A stretch of 64,000 bases of DNA from an uncultured Gemmiger sp. (GTDB taxonomy: Bacteria; Bacillota; Clostridia; Oscillospirales; Ruminococcaceae), in NCBI GenBank assembly GCA_944382785.1, contig CALWNO010000002.1, positions 1 through 64,000 of the forward strand, written 5' to 3'. The notes beneath the pieces were generated by a model. The model searched no databases, had not been told where the DNA came from, and saw only the letters and a list, made by a program, of their open reading frames with translations. This document shows, piece by piece, positions 25,374-35,084 of the stretch. How positions within the stretch are numbered: position 1 is the first letter of the stretch; each line of letters starts with the position of its first letter. The translations under genes and the position numbers were made by a program.

Positions 25374-25421
25374 AAGCAGAACCGCCGACTGGTGTTTCCG
25401 GCCGGCGGTTCTGCTTTTTTG
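25374..25421 (+). terminator. Terminator after the rsmD pair
   Basis: AAAGCAGAACCGCCG...CGGCGGTTCTGCTTTTTTGC: a long stem with a T6 tract. Confidence 0.92.
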
Positions 25422-25736
25422 CTTGTTGACAAGGGGCGACAAAAGAGAGATGTTTGCAGCAAGAAAAGGCTTTTTTCGGGCCGGAATCAGAAAATTCCCC
25501 ACCCCTTACCCCGACATTTTCAGTTGTGAAAAATCCTTGCCCACTGTGTTTTTTTACCCCGCAGACTTGCTTTTTGCCCTGTAATTTGGTACTATGATGG
25601 TACAGCTGTGGGGAAAAAAACCTTAAAATGGTTTGAAGTGGGTAGTTTTCAACGTTTTCAACTGCGTTTTCAACAGCTCCCTGACGGCTGAACGTCAAAA
25701 AACGGAAAAAATCGGCAGGAGGGGGGCGTTTTCAAC
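25422..25736 (+). promoter_or_regulatory. mraZ upstream region with four perfect GTTTTCAAC repeats
   Basis: This gene-free stretch holds GTTTTCAAC at 25645-25653, 25654-25662, 25666-25674 and 25728-25736; the last touches the mraZ ATG. Two GTGGG motifs (25608-25612 and 25638-25642) resemble the TGGG boxes known as MraZ targets in other bacteria. A TATGAT (25593-25598) could be the -10, but no good -35 stands at the right distance. The repeats lie downstream of that -10, so a bound protein could block transcription or, at the fourth copy, translation. MraZ self-regulation is known; which element it reads here is inference. Confidence 0.55.
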
Positions 25737-26153
25737 ATGTTCGTCGGGCGCTTCGATTATGCCATCGATGCCAAGGGACGGTTGAACTTCCCTGCCAAGT
25801 TCCGTGACGGGATGGGGGAGACCTTCATCGTGGCCCGCTGGCTGGACCATTGCCTGGCGGCTTTCCCTACCGAAGAATTTGAGAAGGTGGCAGAACGCAT
25901 TGCCGAAAAGGGCCTGGTGAAAGGCCGGCAGGTCAGCCGCATGCTGTACTCTTCCGCCACCGAGGTCACTCCGGACAAGCAGGGGCGCATCCAGCTTCCG
26001 GCGGAACTGCGCCAGTATGCCAATCTCGCCCATGACGTGACCATCATCGGCAACCGTACGTTTGCCGAAATCTGGAATACCGATACCTGGAATGCCAGCC
26101 AGGCCGCCTCGGATGAAGATTTCACTGCGGCCATGGAGGCCCTGGATTTCTAA
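25737..26153 (+). CDS. mraZ: Transcriptional regulator MraZ
   Basis: 138 residues. Two AbrB-like half-barrels, each with the DxxGR signature: YAIDAKGRLNFPAKFRD and VTPDKQGRIQLPAELR. MraZ forms a ring and represses the dcw cluster it heads. The MFVGRFDYAIDAKGR start is the family N-terminus. The AGGAGGGGGG ribosome site lies ten or more bases upstream with a GTTTTCAAC repeat between it and ATG. First gene of the cell-wall cluster; rsmH follows after 33 bases. Confidence 0.95.
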   Translation: MFVGRFDYAIDAKGRLNFPAKFRDGMGETFIVARWLDHCLAAFPTEEFEKVAERIAEKGLVKGRQVSRMLYSSATEVTPDKQGRIQLPAELRQYANLAHDVTIIGNRTFAEIWNTDTWNASQAASDEDFTAAMEALDF

Positions 26154-26186
26154 AACACACTGCGCTCGGCGCAAAAGGATTGTAAA

Positions 26187-27110
26187 ATGGAGTTTTCCCA
26201 TATTCCCGTATTGCTGCAGCCCTGTCTGGATGGGCTGGCCATTGACTCCACCGGGATTTACCTGGACGGTACTGCCGGCGGGGCAGGCCACTCCCGCGAA
26301 ATTGCCAAACGCCTGACCACGGGGCGGCTGATCGCCCTCGATCAGGACCCGGATGCGGTGGCAACAGCCACCGAAAGGCTTAAGGGTCTTCCCGCCCTCG
26401 TGGTCAGGGCCAATTTCCGGCAGGCGGCGCAGGTGCTGGATGAGCTGGGAATCGAGCAGATCAACGGCGCGCTGCTGGATCTGGGCGTCTCCAGCCATCA
26501 GCTGGACGAAGCTTCCCGCGGCTTCTCCTACCACGCGGATGCCCCGCTGGACATGCGTATGAGCCAGCAGGGACCCACAGCAGCGGATCTGCTCAACGCG
26601 CTGCCCCGAGAGGAAATCGCCCGGATCCTGCGGGAATACGGCGAGGAACCCTATGCCTGGCAGATCGCCGGCAAGATCGTTCAGCAGCGGGAACAGACAC
26701 CCATCACCACCACCCTGCAGCTGGCAGACCTGGTGGCAGCCGCCGTGCCGCCCAAGGAACGGCGCAAAAGCAAGAATCCGGCCCGCCGGACCTTCCAGGC
26801 GGTCCGCATTGCGGTGAACGGAGAACTGGATGCCTTGAACGAAGGTCTGGAAGCCATCTTCGCCCGTCTGGCACCGGGCGGACGGCTGTGTGTTATCACC
26901 TTTCACAGCCTGGAGGACCGGCTGGTCAAGAACAAGTTCCGCCGTTGGGCGCAGAAGTGCACCTGCCCGCCGGAACAGCCCATCTGCACCTGCGGAGGTG
27001 TGGCAAAAGCCACCCTGATCACCCGCCATCCCATTGAAGCGGATGCGGAAGAACTGGAAGAAAACCGCCGCAGCCGTTCGGCCAAGCTTCGGGTACTGGA
27101 AAAGAACTGA
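26187..27110 (+). CDS. rsmH: 16S rRNA (cytosine1402-N4)-methyltransferase RsmH
   Basis: 307 residues. HIPVLLQPCLDGL opening, AdoMet loop DGTAGGAGHS, LLDLGVSSHQLD, RGFSYHADAPLDMRM and the C-terminal HSLEDRLVK are all RsmH marks. Methylates C1402 in the decoding centre. Standard second gene of the dcw cluster. Confidence 0.96.
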   Translation: MEFSHIPVLLQPCLDGLAIDSTGIYLDGTAGGAGHSREIAKRLTTGRLIALDQDPDAVATATERLKGLPALVVRANFRQAAQVLDELGIEQINGALLDLGVSSHQLDEASRGFSYHADAPLDMRMSQQGPTAADLLNALPREEIARILREYGEEPYAWQIAGKIVQQREQTPITTTLQLADLVAAAVPPKERRKSKNPARRTFQAVRIAVNGELDALNEGLEAIFARLAPGGRLCVITFHSLEDRLVKNKFRRWAQKCTCPPEQPICTCGGVAKATLITRHPIEADAEELEENRRSRSAKLRVLEKN

Positions 27111-27156
27111 TAAAATCCGTCTGTATTATTGAGGAAGCATAGAGGGGGTGCTGACC

Positions 27157-27627
27157 ATGACTTCGGCAGCATATGAAATCAATCGTGGACAGTCGGTCCG
27201 CCGTGCACCGCGGGTGCGTGTGGTGCGCGGCGGACGATTCCAATTTGGTAAGGCGAAGGAAGTAATGCGCCAGTTTGCGGCGGTTTTGGTTGTTGTGGTG
27301 CTTCTGGCTCTGATCACGGCCATTGTGGCCGCCCAGGCCAAACTGACCGAGCTTTCCGGCGACATTGACGCCAAGCGCAGTGAGCTGGCCACCGCCCAGA
27401 CGAAGTATGAGTATCTGTCCGGCCAGATGGATTCCATTTCCAACAGCGCCAACATTGATGAAGTGGCCCAGAACCGCCTGGGTCTTGTCAAGACCGATCC
27501 CAGCCAGGTGACGTATCTGCGCCTGGATGATGAGAGCGTGATTGAAAAAAGTGATTCCAAGACGGATGAGATCCTGGATGATCTGTACACTGCTGCCTTG
27601 AGCCTGATCGGCAGCTTTGAACCGTAA
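27157..27627 (+). CDS. ftsL: FtsL-like division protein
   Basis: 156 residues. A basic cytoplasmic N-terminus (VRRAPRVRVVRGGR), one membrane segment at about residues 42-62 (FAAVLVVVVLLALITAIVAA), then a short coiled coil (LSGDIDAKRSELATAQTKY) and an FtsL/DivIC-like ending (DEVAQNRLGLVK). Sequence is weakly conserved in this family; position between rsmH and the PBP gene is the main support. ATG at 27157 has AGGGGG upstream; an upstream GTG at 27148 is an alternative. Confidence 0.8.
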   Translation: MTSAAYEINRGQSVRRAPRVRVVRGGRFQFGKAKEVMRQFAAVLVVVVLLALITAIVAAQAKLTELSGDIDAKRSELATAQTKYEYLSGQMDSISNSANIDEVAQNRLGLVKTDPSQVTYLRLDDESVIEKSDSKTDEILDDLYTAALSLIGSFEP

Positions 27628-27708
27628 AAAGCCCAAGAGCGTGCATCCCGCGTGGGGGCACGCTTTTTGCCTTTTTTATGCCCCGGCATGGAGCGGAAGG
27701 AAACAAGC

Positions 27709-30162
27709 ATGCAGAACAATCGAGATAAACAAAATGACCGGCACCCCATCAATAATGCACTGCGGGTACGGACCTTGCTGCTGGTGGCGCTGTTCATCAT
27801 CTTCGGTATGGGGCTTTTGGTCTATCAGCTGTACGCCTTGCAGCTGCGTGACCCGGAAAAGTACCGTGTGGGCGCGGCGGAACAGCAGCTTTCGGATGAG
27901 GAGATCCCGGCTTCCCGCGGGACGATCTACACCTCTACCGGCAAAGTGCTGGCCAAGAGCACCACAGTCTGGAATATCATTGCAGACCCCTCCCGCTGCA
28001 ATGAAAAGTACATTGCTCAGGCGGCCCAGGATATTTCCGATCTGCTGGGCGGCAGCGTTACAGCCGAAAGCATTCTGGAAAAACTCAGCGATACCAAGAG
28101 CCAGTACAAGGTTCTGGCCCGTGGTGTGGACCTGCCCACCAAGGATGCCATCATCGAATACGCCAACACAAAGCGGCCTTTGAACGACGGCGATCCGGAG
28201 GAAGAGTGGGAAACCGTTCTGAACATCTACACCGAACAAAGTTCTACCCGCAGTTATCCCTACGGGTCGTTCCTGTCCTCGGTACTGGGATTTACCAACT
28301 CTGACGGTGAAGGCGTTTACGGTCTGGAAAAATCCTACCAGGAGGAACTGGCCGGGACCCCGGGCCGGCGTATTACCAGCCAGAATGCCTGGGGGTATAC
28401 TTCGGACGACGATGGGCAGGAGTACGATCCCATCAACGGCTATGACCTGCATCTGACCATTGACGACCAGGTGCAGTCGGTGGTGGAAAAGTATCTGGGA
28501 CAGGCACTGAAGGAGTACAGCGTCAAGAACCGAGGTACCGTCATTGTCATGGACGTGAACACCGGTGCCATCCTGTCCATGGCCACCATGAGCCAGTTCG
28601 ACCCCAACGACCCCTACACCATTTCCGACCCGGAAATGGCTGCTGTGCTGGATGACGAGACCCTGACAGCCGAGGAAATCGACCTGCTGCAGTCCCGCCT
28701 GGGAGAGGATAATGTGGCTTCCATTGTGGAGGATGGGGTGCTCAGCTCGGAGGAGTATTCCACCCTGCAGGGTTATATCCGGGAGGCGCAGTGGAAGAAT
28801 AAGAGTGTGACCGAATTGTATTTCCCCGGCTCGGTTTTCAAACTGGTCACCGCTGCTTCGGCGCTGGATTCCGGGTTGATGGATGCCAGCCAGGTGTTTT
28901 ACTGCAACGGCAAGTTGACCGTCAACGAAGGCACCCAGTGGGAGCACACCTACCGCTGCGCCAATGACAGTATCCACGGACCGCTTGACATGGCAGGCGC
29001 GCTGGAGGAGAGCTGCAACCTTTACTTCATCCAGGTGGCCGAGATGATGACCCCGGAGTTTTTCTATAACTATTACCAGGCTTTCGGTCTGGATGAAACC
29101 ACCGGCATTGATCTGCCCTATGAATCCAAAGGCATCTCTAAAACACAGGCGGACATGGAACGGACCACCACGGACCTGTATTCCACCGCCTTCGGCCAGA
29201 CCCAGAAGCTGACGGCCATCCAGATGGCCACTGCTGTTTCCGCCGTGGTCAACGGCGGCTATCTGGTCACCCCCTATGTGGTGGGCAGTATGACGGATGA
29301 CGCGGGCAATGTGGTCAGTGAAACCCAGCCCAACATCCGCCGCCAGGTCATCTCCGAGGATGTGAGCCAACAACTGTGCGCCATGATGGAAAACAACGTG
29401 GGCGGCGGCAAGGACGGCTATTCCTGCCGCAATGTCTACGTGGCCGGTTACTCCATTGGCGGCAAATCCGGTACTGCTGAACAGCTGGACCGCAGCAAAC
29501 GCTCCGACGATGACTACCATAAGCAGATCAGTTTTGCGGCCGTTCTGCCTGCCGAGGACCCCGAAATCCTGGTCTTTGCTGTGCTGGACGACCCCCGCTG
29601 GGTGGAAGACTTCGCTTCCCAGATCGTTGCTCCTATGGTGGGCAACATCATCAGTGAAATTGCGCCCTATCTGGGCATTGCCCGGGACCCCGACTATGTG
29701 GAACCGGAAAGCATCACCGTACCCAACGCGGTGGGCAACCGCTGGTCTTTGGCGCAGGCAAATCTGAATAAGCTGGGGCTGGGCCACCAGCTCATCGGTT
29801 CCGGCGGCGAGATCGTCTACCAGTACCCTTATGCGGGCACGTCGGTCCCGGCGGGTTCCACCGTCTATTTCTACACCGATTCCACCACCGGCAGCCTGAC
29901 CACCGTGCCGGATGTGACCGGCAAGACCGGTACCTTTGCCAGCCAGATGCTCAAGTCGGCCAATCTGAACGTCAAACTGGTGGGGGATGCCAACGGCAAG
30001 GTGGTCTCCCAGGATGTGGCGGCTTCTTCCAGTGCGGAGTTCGGTACCGTGGTGACCATCCAGACAGAAAGTGATGCGGCTGCCCAGACAACAGACACCG
30101 ATACAACCCAGACAACCGACACGGATACAGACGAAACAGATACCACCCAGACGGACAATTGA
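27709..30162 (+). CDS. Class B penicillin-binding protein with PASTA repeats (FtsI/SpoVD type)
   Basis: 817 residues. One N-terminal membrane anchor (about 22-44), a PBP dimerisation region, then the transpeptidase with S375-VFK378, S435-C-N437 and K586-S-G-T589. Two PASTA domains follow (about 664-725 and 730-790). The last ~25 residues are nearly all Thr, Asp and Gln. It cross-links septal peptidoglycan with FtsW as partner. PASTA domains also occur in SpoVD, so a sporulation role cannot be excluded, but the dcw position suggests the division enzyme. Start from AAGGAA before ATG; the frame is open 19 codons upstream. Confidence 0.92.
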   Translation: MQNNRDKQNDRHPINNALRVRTLLLVALFIIFGMGLLVYQLYALQLRDPEKYRVGAAEQQLSDEEIPASRGTIYTSTGKVLAKSTTVWNIIADPSRCNEKYIAQAAQDISDLLGGSVTAESILEKLSDTKSQYKVLARGVDLPTKDAIIEYANTKRPLNDGDPEEEWETVLNIYTEQSSTRSYPYGSFLSSVLGFTNSDGEGVYGLEKSYQEELAGTPGRRITSQNAWGYTSDDDGQEYDPINGYDLHLTIDDQVQSVVEKYLGQALKEYSVKNRGTVIVMDVNTGAILSMATMSQFDPNDPYTISDPEMAAVLDDETLTAEEIDLLQSRLGEDNVASIVEDGVLSSEEYSTLQGYIREAQWKNKSVTELYFPGSVFKLVTAASALDSGLMDASQVFYCNGKLTVNEGTQWEHTYRCANDSIHGPLDMAGALEESCNLYFIQVAEMMTPEFFYNYYQAFGLDETTGIDLPYESKGISKTQADMERTTTDLYSTAFGQTQKLTAIQMATAVSAVVNGGYLVTPYVVGSMTDDAGNVVSETQPNIRRQVISEDVSQQLCAMMENNVGGGKDGYSCRNVYVAGYSIGGKSGTAEQLDRSKRSDDDYHKQISFAAVLPAEDPEILVFAVLDDPRWVEDFASQIVAPMVGNIISEIAPYLGIARDPDYVEPESITVPNAVGNRWSLAQANLNKLGLGHQLIGSGGEIVYQYPYAGTSVPAGSTVYFYTDSTTGSLTTVPDVTGKTGTFASQMLKSANLNVKLVGDANGKVVSQDVAASSSAEFGTVVTIQTESDAAAQTTDTDTTQTTDTDTDETDTTQTDN

Positions 30163-30174
30163 GGAGGGAACCGA

Positions 30175-31545
30175 ATGAAACCGATCCATGCCAATGAACT
30201 GCTGGCGGGGCTGACCCTGGCCCGGCCGGTCACCATCACCGCTGTTGTCACCGACAGCCGCAAAGTGCAGCCCGGCTGTGTCTTTGTGTGTTTCCCCGGT
30301 GCACGGGTGGATGGGCATGACTTTGCCCAGGCGGCCTACCAGGCCGGAGCAGAGTATATCATTGCCAATCACCCGGTGGAAGGGGTGCCGGAAGATCATC
30401 TGGTCATCACCCCGTCCAGCCATATGGCTATGCTGCGGATGGCTTCCAACTATCGTACCCTGTTCAGTCCTCTCATGATCGGCGTCACCGGTTCGGTGGG
30501 CAAGACCACCACCAAGGAATATTGCTATGCGGTGCTGTCGGCTTTTGGCAACACCCTCAAAACCGAGGGAAACCAGAACAACGAAATCGGCCTGCCCAAC
30601 ACCCTCTTCCGCCTGGAGGATGCCACCGAATATGCGGTGGTGGAAATGGGCATGAGCGCTTTGGGCGAGATTGCCCGTCTGACCCGTACAGCCCGGCCTT
30701 CTGCGGGCATCATCACCATGATCGGTGTGTCCCACCTGGAAAATCTGGGCAGCCGTGAGAATATACTGAAGGCAAAGCTGGAAATCTGCCAGGGCCTGCC
30801 GGATGGTGCGCCTCTGGTACTGAATGGGGACGACGAACTGCTGCGCGGTGCCGTTCTGCCCGCCCGGCTCAAACCGGTCTGGTTCAGCCTGAAGGATACG
30901 GGGGCGGATGTCTGCGCTGCCCATATCCGGGACGAAGGGGAGGGGACTGCCTTTACCCTTCGGGACACGGAATACGGCCATTTTGCGGTGCATATCCCCA
31001 CCCAGGGACTGCATACCGTCAGCGATGCCTTGGCCGCCTATGCGGCTGCTACCCGGCTGGGACTGGACCCGGCCAGGGCCGCCGCAGCACTTTCCGATTA
31101 CAAAACCACCGGTATGCGGCAAAACATCGTGCAGCATGGCGGTATCACCTTCATTGAGGACTGCTACAACGCCAGTCCGGACAGCATGCGCGCCGCCCTG
31201 GATATTCTGCACCGCCAGACCCCCGGGCTGCAGGGCCGCCGTGTTGCGGTGCTGGGAGATATGCTGGAACTGGGCGCTGCCTCCGAGCAGGCCCACCGCC
31301 AGACCGGGGAATGGGCCGCTGATGTGGCGGATCTGCTGGTGGCCGTGGGGCCCAAAAGCGCTGCCATGGCGACGGCAGCCGGCCAAAAAGTAACAACATT
31401 GCATTGCCAAAATACACAGGAAGTAGTAGAATATCTAAGGTCGTATCTGCGCCCCGGGGATGTGGTTCTGGCAAAAGCCAGCCATGCCATGCAGTTTGAA
31501 GAGATGCTGCACCACCTGTACGCGGCGCTTCCCGACCACGACTAA
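30175..31545 (+). CDS. murF: UDP-MurNAc-tripeptide--D-Ala-D-Ala ligase
   Basis: 456 residues. ATP loop GVTGSVGKTTTKEY at about 103-116, EGNQNNEIGLP, VEMGMSALGEI, and the C-terminal FIEDCYNASPDSM typical of MurF. It completes the UDP-MurNAc-pentapeptide. GAGGAGG site; 12 bases after the PBP gene. murE, its usual neighbour, is absent here. Confidence 0.95.
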   Translation: MKPIHANELLAGLTLARPVTITAVVTDSRKVQPGCVFVCFPGARVDGHDFAQAAYQAGAEYIIANHPVEGVPEDHLVITPSSHMAMLRMASNYRTLFSPLMIGVTGSVGKTTTKEYCYAVLSAFGNTLKTEGNQNNEIGLPNTLFRLEDATEYAVVEMGMSALGEIARLTRTARPSAGIITMIGVSHLENLGSRENILKAKLEICQGLPDGAPLVLNGDDELLRGAVLPARLKPVWFSLKDTGADVCAAHIRDEGEGTAFTLRDTEYGHFAVHIPTQGLHTVSDALAAYAAATRLGLDPARAAAALSDYKTTGMRQNIVQHGGITFIEDCYNASPDSMRAALDILHRQTPGLQGRRVAVLGDMLELGAASEQAHRQTGEWAADVADLLVAVGPKSAAMATAAGQKVTTLHCQNTQEVVEYLRSYLRPGDVVLAKASHAMQFEEMLHHLYAALPDHD

Positions 31546-31577
31546 TACTACAACCTGAACTTTGGGGGAATTACCAT

Positions 31578-32591
31578 ATGGGGATGATTGTGTCCTGGAT
31601 GCTGATCGCGGCAGCCATTACCGCGTTCTGTGTGACAGTTGTTTCAGGCTTTTTCCTGATCCCGGCTTTGCACCGCCTGCATTTCGGCCAGACGATCCGG
31701 GAAGACGGGCCCACCTGGCACAACAAGAAGCAGGGCACCCCCACCATGGGCGGCCTGTGCTTTATTCTGGGAATTCTGCTGGCCTGCGGCGTGGTATACG
31801 CCGGACTTTCGGCCCAGGCTCCGGACCTGCTGGCACCGCAGCAGGTCCAGGGAGCGCTGTTGGTGCTGTTCCTGGCCTTCGGCTCCGGCATCATCGGATT
31901 TCTGGATGACTTCGTCAAGGTAGTGCGCCACCGTAATTTGGGCCTGTATGCCTGGCAGAAGCTGATTATGCAGTTTATTGTCACCGGCGCTTTTATGGCG
32001 GGTCTGCACAGTCTGGGGCTGATGACCACCATCATCATGGTGCCGGCTGTGGGGGCTGTCAACCTGGGAATCCTGTACTATCCCATCGCTTTCTTCGGCA
32101 TCATCTTTCTGGTGAACGCAGTAAACCTGACCGACGGTCTGGACGGTCTGTGTTCCTGTGTGACCTTCGTGTCCATGCTGGGGTATCTGCTGGCTGCCAG
32201 TATGCTGGGCTTCTACCATGTGGCAGTTCTGTCCACCGCCACCGCTGCGGCCTGCGCTGGTTTCCTGGTCTGGAACTTTTATCCCGCCAAGGTATTCATG
32301 GGGGATACAGGCAGCATGTTCCTGGGCGGCATGGTCACGGCCCTGGCCTTTGTGATGGGCCGTCCGGAACTGGTGTTGTTCTTTGGCATTGTATTCATCT
32401 GGGATGCCATGACCGTTGTGATCCAGCGCGTCTATTACAAGGCCACCCACGGCAAGCGGATCTTCCGCATGACCCCCATCCATCATGCCTTTGAGATGCG
32501 CGGCTGGAAAGAAGCCCGCATTGATGCCTTCTTCAGCCTGATTGCCGTGATGGGGGTGGCACTGGGACTTTTGTACATCTATCTTGCGTAA
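31578..32591 (+). CDS. mraY: Phospho-MurNAc-pentapeptide transferase MraY
   Basis: 337 residues, about ten membrane segments. Makes lipid I from UDP-MurNAc-pentapeptide and undecaprenyl phosphate. Family marks: the GTPTMGG loop, GFLDDFVKV, NAVNLTDGLDGL and FMGDTGSMFLGG, and the HHAFE-like HHAFEMRGW near the end. Site GGGGGAA before ATG. Followed after 45 bases by ftsW; murD, usually between, is missing. Confidence 0.96.
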   Translation: MGMIVSWMLIAAAITAFCVTVVSGFFLIPALHRLHFGQTIREDGPTWHNKKQGTPTMGGLCFILGILLACGVVYAGLSAQAPDLLAPQQVQGALLVLFLAFGSGIIGFLDDFVKVVRHRNLGLYAWQKLIMQFIVTGAFMAGLHSLGLMTTIIMVPAVGAVNLGILYYPIAFFGIIFLVNAVNLTDGLDGLCSCVTFVSMLGYLLAASMLGFYHVAVLSTATAAACAGFLVWNFYPAKVFMGDTGSMFLGGMVTALAFVMGRPELVLFFGIVFIWDAMTVVIQRVYYKATHGKRIFRMTPIHHAFEMRGWKEARIDAFFSLIAVMGVALGLLYIYLA

Positions 32592-32636
32592 CATCCTGCA
32601 TCACATTTCCCTTTGCAGGAAAGGAGGGACCTGCCC

Positions 32637-33908
32637 GTGACAGCTGCAACGATTCTTGACCTTGCCTTCGGCAACCTGATCCGTTTTTTTCGCGATGCCG
32701 GATTCCGCAAGGAGGACCATGGCCCTGTCTCGTGGGGGTTCGTCGGCACTCTGATGCTGGTTCTGTGTTACGGTTTGATCATGCTGTTTTCCGCCAGCTA
32801 TGTGACGGCCTACTACAACTTTGACGATATCTATCATTACATAGCGCCTCAAGCTATTCTGGCGGTTGCGGGCGTCGGCCTGATGTTCTTGATTTCCAAC
32901 ATCAATTACCACGCCCTGCGTCACCTGTACATGTATATGTACATCACTCTGATCGGCCTTCTGATTCTGGCTCTGTTCAGTAAGGAAATCAACAACGTGC
33001 ATCGGTGGGTGTACATTTTCGGCATCAACGTGCAGCCTTCGGAGATTGCCAAGTTTGCAGTTATTCTGTGGGTGGCCATGTATACGGACAAACACTATGA
33101 ACAGCGCAAAACCCTGCTGCACGGCATGATCATGCCGGTGTTGCCGGTGCTTCCCATTGTGGTGCTGCTGCGTATGGAACCCCATAACTCGGCCATTCTG
33201 CTGATCTGCATGATTGTGGGGACCATGCTGCTGTGCGGCGGCTGTGCTTTGCGCTGGATGCCGGTGATGGCTGGTGTGGCCATGGGTGGCTTGTACCTGA
33301 TGCTCACCGCGGAAGGCAACGATGTCGCCAATGAGCGCCTGGGCGCCTGGGGGCTGTTTGCCGAAAGTGATGTGGACCTGGGGTACCAGACCACCCAGAG
33401 TCTGTATTCCATTGCCTCCGGTGGTCTGACGGGGCTTGGCATCGGAAACAGCCGCCAGAAACAACTGTGGCTGCCCGAAGCCACCAACGACTTTATCTTC
33501 TCGGTTCTGTGCGAAGAGCTGGGATTTATCGGTGCGCTGCTGTGCATCGGTCTGTTTGCTGCTTTGCTTATTCAGGGAATCCTGATCGCCCTGCGCTCCC
33601 CGGACTATTTCGGCAGTATGCTGACCATCGGCGTTATGGCACAGATTGCCTGGCAGGTGTTCTGTCACATCGGTGTGGTCACAGCTACGCTGCCTAACAC
33701 CGGTATCAGCCTGCCTTTCTTCTCCTCCGGCGGCAGCAGTTTGCTGCTGTTGTTGTGTGAGATGGGAGTGGTGCTCAGTGTATCCAGGTTCGGCAATGCC
33801 AGTATAGCGGCCCAGCGAAAGAAACGGCAGGAAGATCTGATGCGCCGCTTGCGTGGGGGAGAGCCCACACGCAAAGTGTACCGTCGGCGGGAGAATGTCA
33901 GCGGCTGA
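32637..33908 (+). CDS. ftsW: Peptidoglycan polymerase FtsW (SEDS family)
   Basis: 423 residues, about ten membrane segments. SEDS glycosyltransferase that polymerises lipid II at the septum with the class B PBP upstream. Family marks include LFSASYVTAY, the IQPSEIAK-like VQPSEIAKFAVI, ASGGLTGLGIGNS, and GISLPFFSSGGSS. The GTG at 32637 is chosen because AAAGGAGG is nine bases upstream; a TTG at 32613 is in frame but lies before that site. The cytoplasmic tail is Arg-rich. Confidence 0.92.
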   Translation: MTAATILDLAFGNLIRFFRDAGFRKEDHGPVSWGFVGTLMLVLCYGLIMLFSASYVTAYYNFDDIYHYIAPQAILAVAGVGLMFLISNINYHALRHLYMYMYITLIGLLILALFSKEINNVHRWVYIFGINVQPSEIAKFAVILWVAMYTDKHYEQRKTLLHGMIMPVLPVLPIVVLLRMEPHNSAILLICMIVGTMLLCGGCALRWMPVMAGVAMGGLYLMLTAEGNDVANERLGAWGLFAESDVDLGYQTTQSLYSIASGGLTGLGIGNSRQKQLWLPEATNDFIFSVLCEELGFIGALLCIGLFAALLIQGILIALRSPDYFGSMLTIGVMAQIAWQVFCHIGVVTATLPNTGISLPFFSSGGSSLLLLLCEMGVVLSVSRFGNASIAAQRKKRQEDLMRRLRGGEPTRKVYRRRENVSG

Positions 33909-33952
33909 GTCCCGCCGCTTTTTGGGTATTGAGGGAAAGAGAGGGAAACTGT

Positions 33953-35077
33953 ATGCGTGTTCTGATCGCCGCCGGTGGCACTGCCGGTCATATCAATCCC
34001 GCGCTGGCTATTGCCGGTGCGCTGAAAAAGGCTGATCCGTCCGCCGAAATTCACTTTGCCGGACGCAGGGAAGGCATGGAATACGGGCTGGTCACAGCAG
34101 CGGGGTATCCCTTTCACCATATTGAGATCAACGGTTTCCAGCGCCGCCTGACCCCTAAGAATATTGCCCGCAACTTCCAGGCCATCTATCATCTGGTTTT
34201 GTCCGGGCCCCGTACCGCCGCTATCCTGCGGGAGGTACAGCCGGATCTGGTCATCGGCTGCGGGGGATATGTCAGCGGTCCGGTGGTACGTGCTGCGGCT
34301 AAAAAGGGAATCAAGACCGCCATCCATGAGCAGAATGCGTTTCCCGGTGTGACCAACAAGCTGCTGGCCAGGGATGTGGGTGTGGTCTTTGCCGCCAGCG
34401 CCGCCGCGGTGGAAAAGCTGGGTGCCCCGGAAAAGACTCTGGTGGTGGGCAATCCGGTTCGTCCGGAGATTCTGACCCAGGATCGTGCGGCAGCCCGTGC
34501 ATCCATCGGTGCAGGGGAGCGCACCGTGATCCTGAGCTTTGGCGGCAGCCTGGGCGCCCGCCGCATCAACGAGGTGGTGGGGGCGCTTTGTGGATGGGAG
34601 CAGAAGACCCACCAGAAGGTGCTGCATCTGCATGCCACCGGCAGCCGGGGCGTTCAGCTGTTCCAGGATCTGGCCAAACAGGAAGGCTTTGCTCCCGGCC
34701 CCGACCTGGTGGTGAAGGAGTATATCAAGAACATGCCGGAGCTGCTGGCAGCGGCCGATCTGGTCATCTCCCGTTCCGGTGCCCTGACTCTGGCCGAACT
34801 GGAGGCCATGGGCCGGGCTGCCATTCTGATCCCCAGCCCCAACGTAGCGGAAAATCACCAGTACTATAATGCCCTGGAACTGCAAAAGGCCGGTGCGGCG
34901 GTGGTTATTGAGGAAAAGGATCTGACCGCCGAAAAGCTGATTGCCACCGTGCAGGAGCTGCTGGCTGCGCCAGGCCGTCTGGCCGAGATGGGGCGTCAGG
35001 CCAAGACGCTCGCCCAGCCCCGCAGTCTGGATATGATTACCGAGCGCCTGCTTGTCCTTGTTAAAACAGGAAAGTAA
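33953..35077 (+). CDS. murG: UDP-GlcNAc transferase MurG
   Basis: 374 residues, GT28. Makes lipid II. GGTAGHINPALAIA at 8-21 binds lipid I; the C-terminal GT-B half has LSFGGSLGAR, the ISRSGALTLAE loop for UDP-GlcNAc and SPNVAENHQYYNA. Start at 33953 matches the family N-terminus with GAGGG upstream; eight more codons are open. Confidence 0.96.
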   Translation: MRVLIAAGGTAGHINPALAIAGALKKADPSAEIHFAGRREGMEYGLVTAAGYPFHHIEINGFQRRLTPKNIARNFQAIYHLVLSGPRTAAILREVQPDLVIGCGGYVSGPVVRAAAKKGIKTAIHEQNAFPGVTNKLLARDVGVVFAASAAAVEKLGAPEKTLVVGNPVRPEILTQDRAAARASIGAGERTVILSFGGSLGARRINEVVGALCGWEQKTHQKVLHLHATGSRGVQLFQDLAKQEGFAPGPDLVVKEYIKNMPELLAAADLVISRSGALTLAELEAMGRAAILIPSPNVAENHQYYNALELQKAGAAVVIEEKDLTAEKLIATVQELLAAPGRLAEMGRQAKTLAQPRSLDMITERLLVLVKTGK

Positions 35078-35084
35078 GGTGCAG

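Noticed and set aside
27676..31410. A 1244-codon minus-strand frame opposite the PBP and murF genes
   Set aside because: Shadow of the coding strand; both plus-strand genes have full active-site motifs.
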